This document shows, piece by piece, positions 25,118-33,962 of a stretch of 64,000 bases of DNA. Under the pieces are notes generated by a model. It had not been told where the DNA came from. It searched no databases and was given only the letters and a program-made list of their open reading frames with translations. Both the position numbers and the translations under genes were made by a program. This DNA is from an uncultured Cellulophaga sp. (GTDB lineage Bacteria > Bacteroidota > Bacteroidia > Flavobacteriales > Flavobacteriaceae). Each line of letters opens with the position of its first letter. The stretch's first letter is position 1. The DNA is taken from NCBI GenBank assembly GCA_947492955.1, contig CANLOV010000007.1:1-64000 (forward strand). The letters run 5' to 3'.

Positions 25118-26887
25118 ATGCTAGAAATTTCCCGATTATTTGATTTTCCCTACTATCAATTAGAAAAATACAATCTTAAAGAAGCCTTAGCTACTAAATA
25201 TAATGGCGAGTGGGTAAAAACATCTACTCAGGAATATATTAATAAGGCAAATACAATTAGTAGAGCACTTCTAAGGCTTGGTGTAAAACCTAATGATAAG
25301 ATTGCTGTAATATCTATGAGTAACCGTACAGAATGGAACATCATGGATATAGGAATTTTACAATTAGGGGCGCAAAATGTACCCATATACCCTACCATAT
25401 CAGAAGAAGACTATGCGTATGTATTAAACCATTCAGAAGCTAAGTATTGCTTTGTTTCTTGTTCAGAAGTATATGCTAAAGTAAAAGCAGTAAAAACTAA
25501 AATACCCAGCTTAATAGAAATCTATTCTTTTGATGATGTAAACGAATGTAAAAATTGGAATGAAGTTTTAGAATTAGGAAAAGACAATAGCAACCAAGAT
25601 AAAGTAGAACAATTAAAAGCTAATGTTAAAACAGAAGACTTAGCCACTATTATTTACACATCGGGAACTACAGGTAAGCCTAAAGGTGTTATGCTTTCTC
25701 ATAAAAACCTGGTAAGTAATGCCTTGGGCAGTTTTAAACGAATACCAATAGAATATGGGAATTCTGTAGCACTAAGCTTTTTACCTCTTTGTCATGTGTA
25801 CGAGCGTATGCTAATTTATTTATATCAATACTGTGGAGCAAGTATTTATTATGCCCCCTTAGACCAAATAAGTGATTATGCTAAAGAAGCAAAACCACAT
25901 GTAATGACGGCTGTACCTCGTTTATTAGAGAAAGTATACGATAAAATTATTGCCAAAGGAAATTCGCTATCGGGTATTAAAAAAGGATTGTTTTTCTGGG
26001 CGGTAAAAGTAGGTCTGGCTTATAAACCTTACAGAGAAAATGGCTGGTGGTACGAACAAAAACTAGCCTTGGCACGTAAACTAATATTTAGCAAATGGAA
26101 AGCTGGCTTAGGAGGTAATTTATCTGTAATGGCATCTGGTAGTGCTGCCCTACAACCTAGATTGGCTCGTATTTTTAATGCTGCTGGTTTTGGTGTTATG
26201 GAAGGCTACGGACTTACAGAAACATCACCTGTTATTTCTGTTAATGATATGAGAAACGGTGGATTTAAAATTGGAACTGTTGGTAAACTTTTAGAACATA
26301 CAGAAGTAAAAATTGCTGATGACGGAGAAATATGTGTAAAAGGACCGCAAGTAATGATAGGTTATTATAAAGACCCGGAAAAAACAGCCGAGGTTTTAAA
26401 AGATGGCTATTTTCATACAGGAGATATTGGTAAAATAGATGAAGAAGGTTTTTTAAAAATAACAGACAGAAAAAAAGAAATCTTTAAAACATCCGGTGGT
26501 AAATATGTGGCACCTCAATTAATAGAAAATAAGTTTAAAGAATCTTCTTATATAGAACAGTTAATGGTAGTTGGTGAAGGAGAAAAAATGCCTGCTGCAA
26601 TTATACAGCCAGATTTTGAGCATCTTAAACGTTGGGCAAAGAAAAAAGGAATAACATTTAAGGATAATGATGAGCTAATATCCAACGAAAAAGTACAACA
26701 AAAATTTCAACAGCAAGTAGATATTGCCAATGAAGTATTTGCAAAATGGGAAAAAGTAAAGCAATTTAGATTAACATCGGACGTTTGGAGTATAGAAGCA
26801 GGTCACCTTACGCCTACCATGAAATTAAAAAGAAAAATAGTTAAATCTATATACCAAGACCTATATAACTCTATTTATAACCACTAA
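25118..26887 (+). CDS. fadD: Long-chain acyl-CoA synthetase (AMP-forming)
   Basis: A 589-residue ANL-superfamily ligase that activates fatty acids to acyl-CoA. The AMP-binding core shows the P-loop IIYTSGTTGKPKGVMLSHKN, then SFLPLCHVYER, the GYGLTETSPV motif and GYFHTGDIG with ITDRKKEIFKTSGGKYVAP as the hinge and C-terminal domain start. The length suits the FadD15/LC-FACS group, and no transmembrane helix is visible. It lies just upstream of the MarR regulator and the beta-oxidation genes, so it probably feeds that pathway. A near-match -7 box (TTAATTTG, one base off) lies 22 bp before the ATG. Confidence 0.92.
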   Translation: MLEISRLFDFPYYQLEKYNLKEALATKYNGEWVKTSTQEYINKANTISRALLRLGVKPNDKIAVISMSNRTEWNIMDIGILQLGAQNVPIYPTISEEDYAYVLNHSEAKYCFVSCSEVYAKVKAVKTKIPSLIEIYSFDDVNECKNWNEVLELGKDNSNQDKVEQLKANVKTEDLATIIYTSGTTGKPKGVMLSHKNLVSNALGSFKRIPIEYGNSVALSFLPLCHVYERMLIYLYQYCGASIYYAPLDQISDYAKEAKPHVMTAVPRLLEKVYDKIIAKGNSLSGIKKGLFFWAVKVGLAYKPYRENGWWYEQKLALARKLIFSKWKAGLGGNLSVMASGSAALQPRLARIFNAAGFGVMEGYGLTETSPVISVNDMRNGGFKIGTVGKLLEHTEVKIADDGEICVKGPQVMIGYYKDPEKTAEVLKDGYFHTGDIGKIDEEGFLKITDRKKEIFKTSGGKYVAPQLIENKFKESSYIEQLMVVGEGEKMPAAIIQPDFEHLKRWAKKKGITFKDNDELISNEKVQQKFQQQVDIANEVFAKWEKVKQFRLTSDVWSIEAGHLTPTMKLKRKIVKSIYQDLYNSIYNH

Positions 26888-26921
26888 AAAATTTAAAATA
26901 TAAATTAGCTACGGTATTTTT

Positions 26922-26959
26922 TAATAAAATATATTATGCATGCATAATATATTTTATTA
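26922..26959. promoter_or_regulatory. 38-bp perfect palindrome, candidate MarR operator
   Basis: Two exact 19-bp arms with no spacer, centre ATGCATGCAT, between the acyl-CoA ligase and the marR gene. Its right end overlaps the first two bases of the -7 box at 26958-26965, so a dimer bound here would cover the -33 region. MarR proteins bind such palindromes at their own promoters, so autoregulation is the natural reading. Confidence 0.7.
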
Positions 26960-26965
26960 TATTTG
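26958..26965 (+). promoter_or_regulatory. -7 box (TATATTTG) of the marR-fad operon
   Basis: An exact TAnnTTTG match 21 bp before the marR ATG. Together with the adjoining palindrome it defines a probable regulated promoter for marR and the fad genes downstream. Confidence 0.55.
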
Positions 26966-26986
26966 GTAATCATAGCAATTTATAGA

Positions 26987-27433
26987 ATGAAGGAGATAAC
27001 GGTAGATTATGCGTTAAGAACAACATGGCAGGCAGTATCTAAGATGTATAACGAGGAAGCTAAGCATTTTAAGAGTACAATGGCAATTGGTTTTACTTTA
27101 CTAAGTATAGACCCAAAAACAGGTACGCCATCTACTGCCTTAGGTCCAAAAATGGGTATGGAAGCTACAAGTTTGTCTAGGATTTTAAAAAGAATGGAAG
27201 AAAAAGGTTTTATAGAACGTAGACCAAACCCTAATGATGGTAGAGGTGTATTAATACACCTTACAGATTTAGGATTAGACAGACGAAATTTATCAAAAGA
27301 AGCTGTATTAAAATTTAATAACACACTAAAAGATAATATTTCTGAAGAAAAATTAAATCATTTTTTCGAAGTTACAGAAAGCATCAATAAAATGATTTCA
27401 GAAAAGAAAATATACAAAAGACATAATAATTAA
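26987..27433 (+). CDS. MarR-family transcriptional regulator
   Basis: A 148-residue winged-helix regulator. N-terminal dimer helices (TTWQAVSKMYNEEAK) precede the DNA-binding domain: GMEATSLSRILKRMEEKGFIERRPNPNDGRGVLIHLTD, the standard MarR recognition helix, wing and DxR motif. The C-terminal helices complete the dimer interface. The ATG at 26987 was chosen; an upstream TTG at 26963 overlaps the -7 box and cannot be the start. The regulator probably senses an acyl-CoA or fatty acid and controls itself plus the fad genes that follow 16 bp later. The effector is not shown by the sequence. Confidence 0.9.
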   Translation: MKEITVDYALRTTWQAVSKMYNEEAKHFKSTMAIGFTLLSIDPKTGTPSTALGPKMGMEATSLSRILKRMEEKGFIERRPNPNDGRGVLIHLTDLGLDRRNLSKEAVLKFNNTLKDNISEEKLNHFFEVTESINKMISEKKIYKRHNN

Positions 27434-27449
27434 TTCTTAGACATAGCTA

Positions 27450-29855
27450 ATGAATAAACATATAAAAAAAATAGCAGTAATTGGCTCGGGCATTATGGGT
27501 AGTGGTATTGCCTGCCACTTTGCTAATATTGGTGTAGAAGTACTTTTATTAGATATTATTCCTAGAGAATTAAATGATAAAGAAAAAGCAAAAGGGCTAA
27601 CACTCAACGATAAAATAGTTAGAAATAGATTGGTTAACGATTCGCTTCATAAAGCCTTAAAATCTAAACCCTCTCCTATTTATAATCAAAAATTTGCTTC
27701 TAGAATAAGTACGGGTAATTTAGAAGACGATATTTCTAAAATAGCCCATGTAGATTGGATTATTGAAGTTGTTGTAGAACGATTAGATATAAAACAGAAA
27801 GTTTTTGAGAATGTAGAAAAACATAGAACACCAGGGACTTTAATTACATCTAACACATCTGGGATTCCTATAAAGTTTATGAATGAAGGAAGAAGTGAAG
27901 ATTTTCAGAAACATTTCTGTGGAACACACTTTTTTAATCCAGCCAGATATTTAAAATTATTCGAAATAATTCCGGGACCAAAAACATCTCCAGAGGTTTT
28001 AGATTTTTTAAATAGTTATGGAGAGCAGTTCTTAGGAAAAACATCAGTTATAGCAAAAGATACTCCTGCTTTTATAGGAAATAGAATAGGTATATTTAGT
28101 ATACAAAGCCTTTTTTATACGGTAAAGGAGTTAGGAATGACAGTTGAAGAGGTAGATAAATTAACAGGCCCAGTAATTGGCCGGCCAAAGTCTGCCACTT
28201 TTAGAACTGTAGATGTTGTTGGTTTAGATACTTTAGTACATGTTGCAAATGGTATTTACGATAATTGTAAAGAAGACGAAAAGCTAGAATTGTTTCAATT
28301 ACCAGAGTTTATTAAAACCATGGTAACTAATAAATGGTTAGGAAGTAAAACAGGGCAAGGTTTTTACAAAAAAGTTAAAGGAGATAATGGTAAGAGCGAA
28401 ATACTAACACTAGATTTAGATACGATGGATTATCGTGCTAAAAAAAGAGCCAAATTTGCCACTTTAGAACTAACAAAAACAATAGATAAAGTTGTAGATA
28501 GGTTTAAAGTTTTAGTAAATGGTAAAGATAAAGCTGGCGAGTTTTATAGAAAAAGTTTTGCTGCTTTATTTGCTTATGTATCTCATAGAGTTCCAGAAAT
28601 AACAGATGAGTTTTATAAAATAGATGATGCCATGAAAGCTGGTTTTGGATGGGAACATGGTCCTTTCCAAATATGGGATGCTATCGGTGTTAAAGAAGGA
28701 ATACAGATAATGGAAGATGAAGGAGAAAAACCAGCAGCTTGGGTTACAGAGATGCTTGCCTCTGGTCATGATTCTTTTTATGCTGTAAAAGATGGTGCAA
28801 GTTATTTTTATGACATTCCTAAAAAAGCAACAGAAAAAATACCCGGGCAAGATGCATTTATTATTCTAGATAATATTCGTAAATCAAAAGAAGTATTTAA
28901 AAACAGTGGCGTAGTTATAGAAGATTTAGGAGATGGTATTCTAAATGTTGAATTTCAGTCTAAAATGAACACTATTGGTGGTGATGTTTTAGCAGGATTA
29001 AATAAAGCTATTGATTTAGCAGAGAAAAACTACCAAGGTTTAGTTGTTGGAAACCAAGCAGCTAATTTCTCTGTAGGAGCTAATATCGGAATGATATTTA
29101 TGATGGCGGTGGAGCAAGAATATGATGAGCTAAATATGGCTATTAAAATGTTTCAAGATACCATGATGCGCATGCGATATTCTGCCATACCAACTATTTC
29201 TGCCCCACACGGAATGACATTAGGTGGTGGTTGCGAACTATCCTTACATGCAGATAAAGTAGTTGCAGCAGCAGAAACATATATAGGATTGGTAGAATTT
29301 GGAGTTGGTGTAATTCCTGGAGGTGGTGGTTCCAAAGAAATGTCATTAAGAGCTAGTGATAATTTCTTTAAAGGAGATGTAGAACTAAATGTATTACAAG
29401 AATACTTTTTAACTATAGGAATGGCAAAAGTATCAACATCTGCCTATGAAGCCTATGATTTAGGAATTTTTCAAAAAGGAAAAGATATTGTAGTTGTTAA
29501 CAAAGATCGTCAAATAGCAACAGCAAAAGCGCATGCTAAATTAATGGCAGAAGCAGGATACACACAACCTGTTAAACGCAAAGATGTTAGAGTTTTAGGA
29601 AAACAAGCTTTAGGAATGTTCTTAGTAGGAACAGATGCTATGGAAGCAAGTAATTATATAAGTGAGCACGATAAAAAGATAGCCAACAAACTAGCTTATG
29701 TAATGGCAGGTGGCGATTTATCCGAGCCTACACTTGTAACAGAACAATATTTATTAGATATAGAACGCGAGGCATTTTTATCGCTATGTACAGAGCGTAA
29801 AACGCTAGAGCGTATTCAGCATATGTTAAAAACAGGAAAACCTTTAAGAAATTAG
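27450..29855 (+). CDS. fadN: 3-hydroxyacyl-CoA dehydrogenase / enoyl-CoA hydratase (FadN-like)
   Basis: An 801-residue multifunctional beta-oxidation enzyme. The NAD-binding dehydrogenase comes first (IAVIGSGIMGSGIACHFA at about 8-25; CGTHFFNPARYLKL; KDTPAFIGNRIG), then the second dehydrogenase helical domain. A crotonase domain is at the C-terminal end (about 495-690) with FSVGANIGMIF and PHGMTLGGGCELSLHAD as oxyanion-hole segments. This order, dehydrogenase then hydratase, is that of Bacillus FadN and opposite to Escherichia FadB/FadJ. It oxidises and hydrates acyl-CoA intermediates in the cytoplasm. It is followed by an inserted four-helix-bundle gene and then thiolase. Confidence 0.92.
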   Translation: MNKHIKKIAVIGSGIMGSGIACHFANIGVEVLLLDIIPRELNDKEKAKGLTLNDKIVRNRLVNDSLHKALKSKPSPIYNQKFASRISTGNLEDDISKIAHVDWIIEVVVERLDIKQKVFENVEKHRTPGTLITSNTSGIPIKFMNEGRSEDFQKHFCGTHFFNPARYLKLFEIIPGPKTSPEVLDFLNSYGEQFLGKTSVIAKDTPAFIGNRIGIFSIQSLFYTVKELGMTVEEVDKLTGPVIGRPKSATFRTVDVVGLDTLVHVANGIYDNCKEDEKLELFQLPEFIKTMVTNKWLGSKTGQGFYKKVKGDNGKSEILTLDLDTMDYRAKKRAKFATLELTKTIDKVVDRFKVLVNGKDKAGEFYRKSFAALFAYVSHRVPEITDEFYKIDDAMKAGFGWEHGPFQIWDAIGVKEGIQIMEDEGEKPAAWVTEMLASGHDSFYAVKDGASYFYDIPKKATEKIPGQDAFIILDNIRKSKEVFKNSGVVIEDLGDGILNVEFQSKMNTIGGDVLAGLNKAIDLAEKNYQGLVVGNQAANFSVGANIGMIFMMAVEQEYDELNMAIKMFQDTMMRMRYSAIPTISAPHGMTLGGGCELSLHADKVVAAAETYIGLVEFGVGVIPGGGGSKEMSLRASDNFFKGDVELNVLQEYFLTIGMAKVSTSAYEAYDLGIFQKGKDIVVVNKDRQIATAKAHAKLMAEAGYTQPVKRKDVRVLGKQALGMFLVGTDAMEASNYISEHDKKIANKLAYVMAGGDLSEPTLVTEQYLLDIEREAFLSLCTERKTLERIQHMLKTGKPLRN

Positions 29856-29859
29856 AATA

Positions 29860-30262
29860 GAGATATTAGTAATTAGTATTTAAGATAAAATGCATAAGAT
29901 AGAGGAATTAATAATATGGAAGAAGTCGATTGAACTATCTAAAGCTGCATATCTAATTACTACTGAATTACCGTCCGATGAAAAATTTGGCTTAAACTCT
30001 CAAATAAAACGAAGTTCTATTTCAATACCTTCAAATATTGCAGAAGGAGCAGGTAGAAACTCTAATAAAGAATTTAAACATTTTTTAAGTATTGCAAATG
30101 GTTCAGCTTATGAACTTCAAACGCAATTAATTTTATTAATAGAATTACATTTAATAGCAAAAGAAAAAGTAAAACCTGTAATTGATTTATGTATTGAAAT
30201 TCAAAAAATGAATTATTCATTTCAGAAAAAATTATAATCTCGATACTTATTACTCAATACTC
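29860..30262. repeat. Imperfect inverted repeats bracketing a four-helix-bundle gene
   Basis: The left arm (29860-29886, containing AGTAATTAGTAT) and right arm (30237-30262, containing ATACTTATTACT) are complementary over most of their length, with two one-base bulges and a few mismatches. The arms start 5 bp after the fadN stop and end 15 bp before the fadA ATG, so the element fills the intergenic space. Transcribed, they would fold the small gene into a long stem-loop, as intervening sequences in 23S rRNA do. Confidence 0.55.
29890..30237 (+). CDS. Four-helix-bundle protein, 23S rRNA intervening-sequence family (copy 1)
   Basis: A 115-residue protein of the IVP/S23 family (PF05635 type). 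Diagnostic segments are visible: LIIWKKSIELSKAAY, LNSQIKRSSISIPSNIAEGAGR and FKHFLSIANGSAYELQTQL. Relatives form pentameric four-helix bundles; the Avd protein of diversity-generating retroelements shares the fold, but no reverse transcriptase is present here. The gene sits between fadN and fadA with no link to fatty acid chemistry and is bracketed by inverted repeats. It is one of two such genes in this operon. The function of this family outside rRNA is unknown. Confidence 0.88.
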   Translation: MHKIEELIIWKKSIELSKAAYLITTELPSDEKFGLNSQIKRSSISIPSNIAEGAGRNSNKEFKHFLSIANGSAYELQTQLILLIELHLIAKEKVKPVIDLCIEIQKMNYSFQKKL

Positions 30263-30277
30263 AATACTAAAATTAAA

Positions 30278-31468
30278 ATGAAACAAGCATATATCGTAAA
30301 AGCATACAGAACCGCAGTAGGAAAAGCACCAAAAGGAGTTTTTCGTTTTAAAAGATCCGATGAATTAGCGGCAGAAACTATTGCGCACATGATAAAAGAA
30401 TTACCACAATTAGATAAAAATCGTATTGATGATGTAATTGTAGGTAATGCTATGCCAGAAGGCTCTCAAGGCTTAAATATGGCTCGTCTTATTTCATTAA
30501 TGGGATTAGATACTGTAGATGTACCAGGCGTTACAGTAAACAGATTTTGTTCTTCTGGGATAGAAACTATCGGTATTGCTACTGCAAAGATACAAGCTGG
30601 TATGGCAGATTGTATTATTGCCGGTGGTTCCGAGAGTATGAGTTCTGTTCCTATGACAGGTAATAAACCCGAATTAAACTACGATACAGTAAAAGCAGGG
30701 CATGAAGATTATTACTGGGGCATGGGAAACACTGCCGAAGCAGTAGCCAATCAATTTAAAGTATCTAGAGAAGATCAAGATGAGTTTGCTTATAACTCGC
30801 ATATGAAAGCTTTAAAAGCACAAGCGGAAGATCGTTTTCAGGATCAGATTGTTCCTATTGAAGTAGAGCAAACATATATTGATGAAAATGGAAAAAAAGC
30901 AACTAAAAAATATACCGTAACAAAAGACGAAGGTCCAAGAAAAGGAACCAATAAAGAAGTTTTAGGAAAACTAAGACCAGTATTTGCTGCTGGTGGTAGT
31001 GTTACTGCCGGTAATTCTTCACAAATGAGCGATGGTGCAGCTTTTGTATTAGTTATGAGCGAAGAAATGGTAAAAGAATTAAATATAGAACCTATTGCTA
31101 GGCTTGTAAACTATGCTGCTGCAGGTGTAGAACCTAGAATTATGGGAATAGGCCCTGTAAAAGCAATTCCGAAAGCATTAAAACAAGCAGGATTACAGCA
31201 AAAAGATATTGAATTAATTGAATTAAACGAAGCTTTTGCTTCTCAATCACTAGCAGTTGTAAGAGAATTAGGTTTAAATAATGATATAGTAAATGTTAAC
31301 GGAGGAGCAATTGCATTAGGTCATCCACTAGGTTGTACGGGAGCTAAATTATCTGTACAGTTATTTGATGAAATGAGGAAGAGAAATATGAAGGGGAAAT
31401 ATGGAATGGTTACCATGTGCGTAGGTACAGGACAAGGTGCGGCAGGTATTTTTGAGTTTTTATCATAA
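30278..31468 (+). CDS. fadA: Acetyl-CoA C-acyltransferase (3-ketoacyl-CoA thiolase)
   Basis: A 396-residue thiolase for the last step of beta-oxidation. The nucleophile C91 is in VNRFCSSGIETIG, followed by AGGSESMSSVPM. The C-terminal half has LIELNEAFASQ, the His motif NGGAIALGHPLGCTGAK and the second Cys in MCVGTGQGAAG. All catalytic residues are present and length is normal. It forms a beta-oxidation unit with fadN upstream and the acyl-CoA dehydrogenase downstream, separated from each by a small inserted gene. Confidence 0.95.
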   Translation: MKQAYIVKAYRTAVGKAPKGVFRFKRSDELAAETIAHMIKELPQLDKNRIDDVIVGNAMPEGSQGLNMARLISLMGLDTVDVPGVTVNRFCSSGIETIGIATAKIQAGMADCIIAGGSESMSSVPMTGNKPELNYDTVKAGHEDYYWGMGNTAEAVANQFKVSREDQDEFAYNSHMKALKAQAEDRFQDQIVPIEVEQTYIDENGKKATKKYTVTKDEGPRKGTNKEVLGKLRPVFAAGGSVTAGNSSQMSDGAAFVLVMSEEMVKELNIEPIARLVNYAAAGVEPRIMGIGPVKAIPKALKQAGLQQKDIELIELNEAFASQSLAVVRELGLNNDIVNVNGGAIALGHPLGCTGAKLSVQLFDEMRKRNMKGKYGMVTMCVGTGQGAAGIFEFLS

Positions 31469-31486
31469 GATAGATATAAAGAATAT

Positions 31487-31889
31487 AGATAAAAGAGAAT
31501 AGATTTTTATGCGTTCTAAAAAAAGACACAATTATAAAAATTTAAAAATATGGAAACTAGGTTTGGAAATAACCAATGATATTTCTGACTTATTAATTGA
31601 TTTTCCAAAACATGAAAAATTTAATTTAAGTTCACAAATTAGCAGATGTTCGGTTTCAATACCTTCTAATGTAGCAGAAGGCTCTTCTAGGTCAGATAAA
31701 TCTTTTAGTCATTTTTTAGATATATCATTAGGGTCTTCATTTGAATTAGGCACACAATTATTAGTAGCAAAACATAGAAATTATATTAACGAAAATAATT
31801 TAGAAATACTCGAAGAAAAAATAGAAGAATTCCAAAGAATGACCATGGGATTTCAAAATAGCCTTGATTGAGTCTATTTTCTATTTTCT
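31487..31889. repeat. Imperfect inverted repeats bracketing the second four-helix-bundle gene
   Basis: The left arm at 31487-31503 (AGATAAAAGAGAATAGA) and the right arm at 31873-31889 (TCTATTTTCTATTTTCT) pair over most positions. They flank the second IVP-type gene almost exactly. The arms are purine/pyrimidine-biased, so part of the match could be compositional; that makes this copy weaker than the first. Confidence 0.4.
31509..31871 (+). CDS. Four-helix-bundle protein, 23S rRNA intervening-sequence family (copy 2)
   Basis: A 120-residue protein with the same family signature: LKIWKLGLEITNDI, LSSQISRCSVSIPSNVAEGSSR and FSHFLDISLGSSFELGTQL. It is clearly diverged from copy 1 (roughly one residue in three the same by eye), so it is not a recent duplication. 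It lies between fadA and fadE, 40 bp after fadA. As with copy 1, there is no obvious tie to beta-oxidation, and the pair looks like two independent insertions of related elements. Confidence 0.87.
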   Translation: MRSKKRHNYKNLKIWKLGLEITNDISDLLIDFPKHEKFNLSSQISRCSVSIPSNVAEGSSRSDKSFSHFLDISLGSSFELGTQLLVAKHRNYINENNLEILEEKIEEFQRMTMGFQNSLD

Positions 31890-31912
31890 TTCTTCTATAA
31901 ATCTCAGAATAT

Positions 31913-33712
31913 ATGACAGAAAAAGATATACTTAGAGGAGGACAATTTCTTATAAAAGAAACGAATTGTGATGATGTATTTACGCTTGAAGATTTATCGG
32001 AAGAGCAACAAATGATGCGAGAAAGCACCAAAGAGTTTGTTGATAGAGAGCTTTGGGCGCATTGGGAAAAGTTTGAAAAGAAAGATTATGCATATACAGA
32101 AACTTGTATGCGTAAAGCAGGAGAACTTGGTTTATTAGGTATAGCTGTCCCTGAGGTTTATGGAGGTTTAGGAATGGGATTTGTTTCTACCATGTTAGTT
32201 TGCGATTATATTTCTGGTGCTACGGGATCCTTTAGTACAGCTTTTGGGGCTCATACAGGGATTGGTACTATGCCTATAACATTATATGGTAACGAAGACC
32301 AAAAAAGTAAATATGTTCCAAAATTAGCCAGTGGAGAATGGTTTGGAGCTTATTGTTTAACAGAACCCGGGGCTGGTTCAGATGCAAATTCAGGAAAAAC
32401 TAAAGCAGTATTATCTGCAGACGGTAAAGAATATAGCATATCTGGCCAAAAAATGTGGATTTCCAATGCAGGCTTTTGCAATCTATTTATTGTTTTTGCT
32501 AGAATAGAAGACGATAAAAATATTACTGGTTTTATTGTAGAAAATGACCCTGCAAATGGTATAACATTAGGAGATGAAGAAAAGAAATTAGGAATTCACT
32601 CCTCCTCTACCCGACAAGTATTTTTTAGCGATACAAAAGTACCTGTAGAAAATATGTTATCTACACGAGGTAATGGCTTTAAAATTGCCATGAATGCATT
32701 AAATATTGGCCGTATAAAATTAGCCGCTGCTTGTTTAGATGCGCAACGTAGAGTTATAACAGAGGCTACAAAATATGCCAATGAACGTATCCAATTTAAA
32801 ACACCTATTGTAAATTTTGGTGCTATAAAAGCTAAAATAGCTACTATGGCTACTAATTGTTATGCAGGAGAATCTGCTAGTTATAGAGCCGCAAAAAACA
32901 TTCAAGATAGAATTGCGATTAGAGAAGCAGAAGGTAATTCGCATCAAGAAGCAGAATTAAAAGGTGTAGAAGAATATGCTATAGAATGTTCTATACTAAA
33001 AGTTGCTGTTTCAGAAGATGTACAAAGCACTACAGATGAGGGTATTCAAATTTTTGGAGGTATGGGCTTTAGTGCAGATACTCCTATGGAATCTGCTTGG
33101 AGAGATGCAAGAATAGCACGTATTTACGAAGGAACCAATGAAATTAATAGAATGCTAACCGTTGGCATGCTTGTAAAAAAGGCTATGAAAGGACATGTAG
33201 ATTTATTAGGTCCGGCAACAGCAGTAGGCGAAGAATTAATGGGTATACCTTCTTTCGATACGCCAGATTTTTCGGAGTTATTTACAGAAGAAAAAGATAT
33301 TGTAAAAAGACTTAAAAAAGTTTTCTTAATGATTGCTGGTAGTGCCATACAAAAATATGGTCCTAGTTTAGAAGAACACCAACAACTTTTATTAGCAGCT
33401 TCAGATATTTTAATAGAAGTATACATGGCAGAATCTACCATTCTACGTACAGAAAAAAATGCAAAGCGTTTTGGTAAAGAAGCTCAAAGTATACAAATAG
33501 CAATGTCTCAATTATACTTATACAATGCTGTAGATATTATTATTCAGAAAGGAAAAGAAGCTATTGTTTCTTTTGCAGAGGGTGATGAACAGCGAATGTT
33601 ATTAATGGGCTTAAAACGATTTACAAAATATACAAATAACCCTAATGTAGTAGCTTTACGCACTCAAATTGCGGATAAAGTAGCTGCAGATAATGGTTAT
33701 ACCTTTGACTAA
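31913..33712 (+). CDS. fadE: Acyl-CoA dehydrogenase (FadE-like)
   Basis: A 599-residue FAD enzyme that makes the first double bond in beta-oxidation. Visible motifs are YCLTEPGAGSDA (FAD/substrate), WISNAGFCNLFIVFA, QIFGGMGFSADTPME and RIYEGTNEINRML. The last includes the Glu position used as catalytic base in many family members. The extra C-terminal region (about 430-599) is typical of the ~600-residue group that includes Bacillus FadE. It is the last gene of the fad operon, followed by a terminator. Confidence 0.93.
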   Translation: MTEKDILRGGQFLIKETNCDDVFTLEDLSEEQQMMRESTKEFVDRELWAHWEKFEKKDYAYTETCMRKAGELGLLGIAVPEVYGGLGMGFVSTMLVCDYISGATGSFSTAFGAHTGIGTMPITLYGNEDQKSKYVPKLASGEWFGAYCLTEPGAGSDANSGKTKAVLSADGKEYSISGQKMWISNAGFCNLFIVFARIEDDKNITGFIVENDPANGITLGDEEKKLGIHSSSTRQVFFSDTKVPVENMLSTRGNGFKIAMNALNIGRIKLAAACLDAQRRVITEATKYANERIQFKTPIVNFGAIKAKIATMATNCYAGESASYRAAKNIQDRIAIREAEGNSHQEAELKGVEEYAIECSILKVAVSEDVQSTTDEGIQIFGGMGFSADTPMESAWRDARIARIYEGTNEINRMLTVGMLVKKAMKGHVDLLGPATAVGEELMGIPSFDTPDFSELFTEEKDIVKRLKKVFLMIAGSAIQKYGPSLEEHQQLLLAASDILIEVYMAESTILRTEKNAKRFGKEAQSIQIAMSQLYLYNAVDIIIQKGKEAIVSFAEGDEQRMLLMGLKRFTKYTNNPNVVALRTQIADKVAADNGYTFD

Positions 33713-33721
33713 TTATGATTG

Positions 33722-33771
33722 AAAAAATCCGCTCAACCCTATTTTTTATAAAATAGATGGGCGGTTTTTTT
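33722..33771 (+). terminator. Hairpin terminator of the fad operon
   Basis: The sequence after fadE folds into an imperfect stem: an inner perfect CTATTTT/AAAATAG stem, then CCGC/GCGG pairs across a small internal loop, and an outer A-run/T-run pairing that ends in a U-tract. It is placed about 10 bp after the stop codon. Confidence 0.7.
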
Positions 33772-33962
33772 ATTATGCTTCTGCATTTTTAGTTTCGCAA
33801 ATGTAACTTACTTAAAATAAGTATACATCGTTATAAACAAACAACACAACGTAAGTTAAAACTTACACAACATATAATTTATTTTCATCTAAAGATTATG
33901 CTATTTTACATATATGGTTGATATATAGTCAACTATACTAAATAGCAAACAATATTTTTAAG

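Noticed and set aside
29890-31871. Diversity-generating retroelement, because the four-helix-bundle proteins resemble Avd
   Set aside because: No reverse transcriptase, template repeat or variable repeat was seen nearby.
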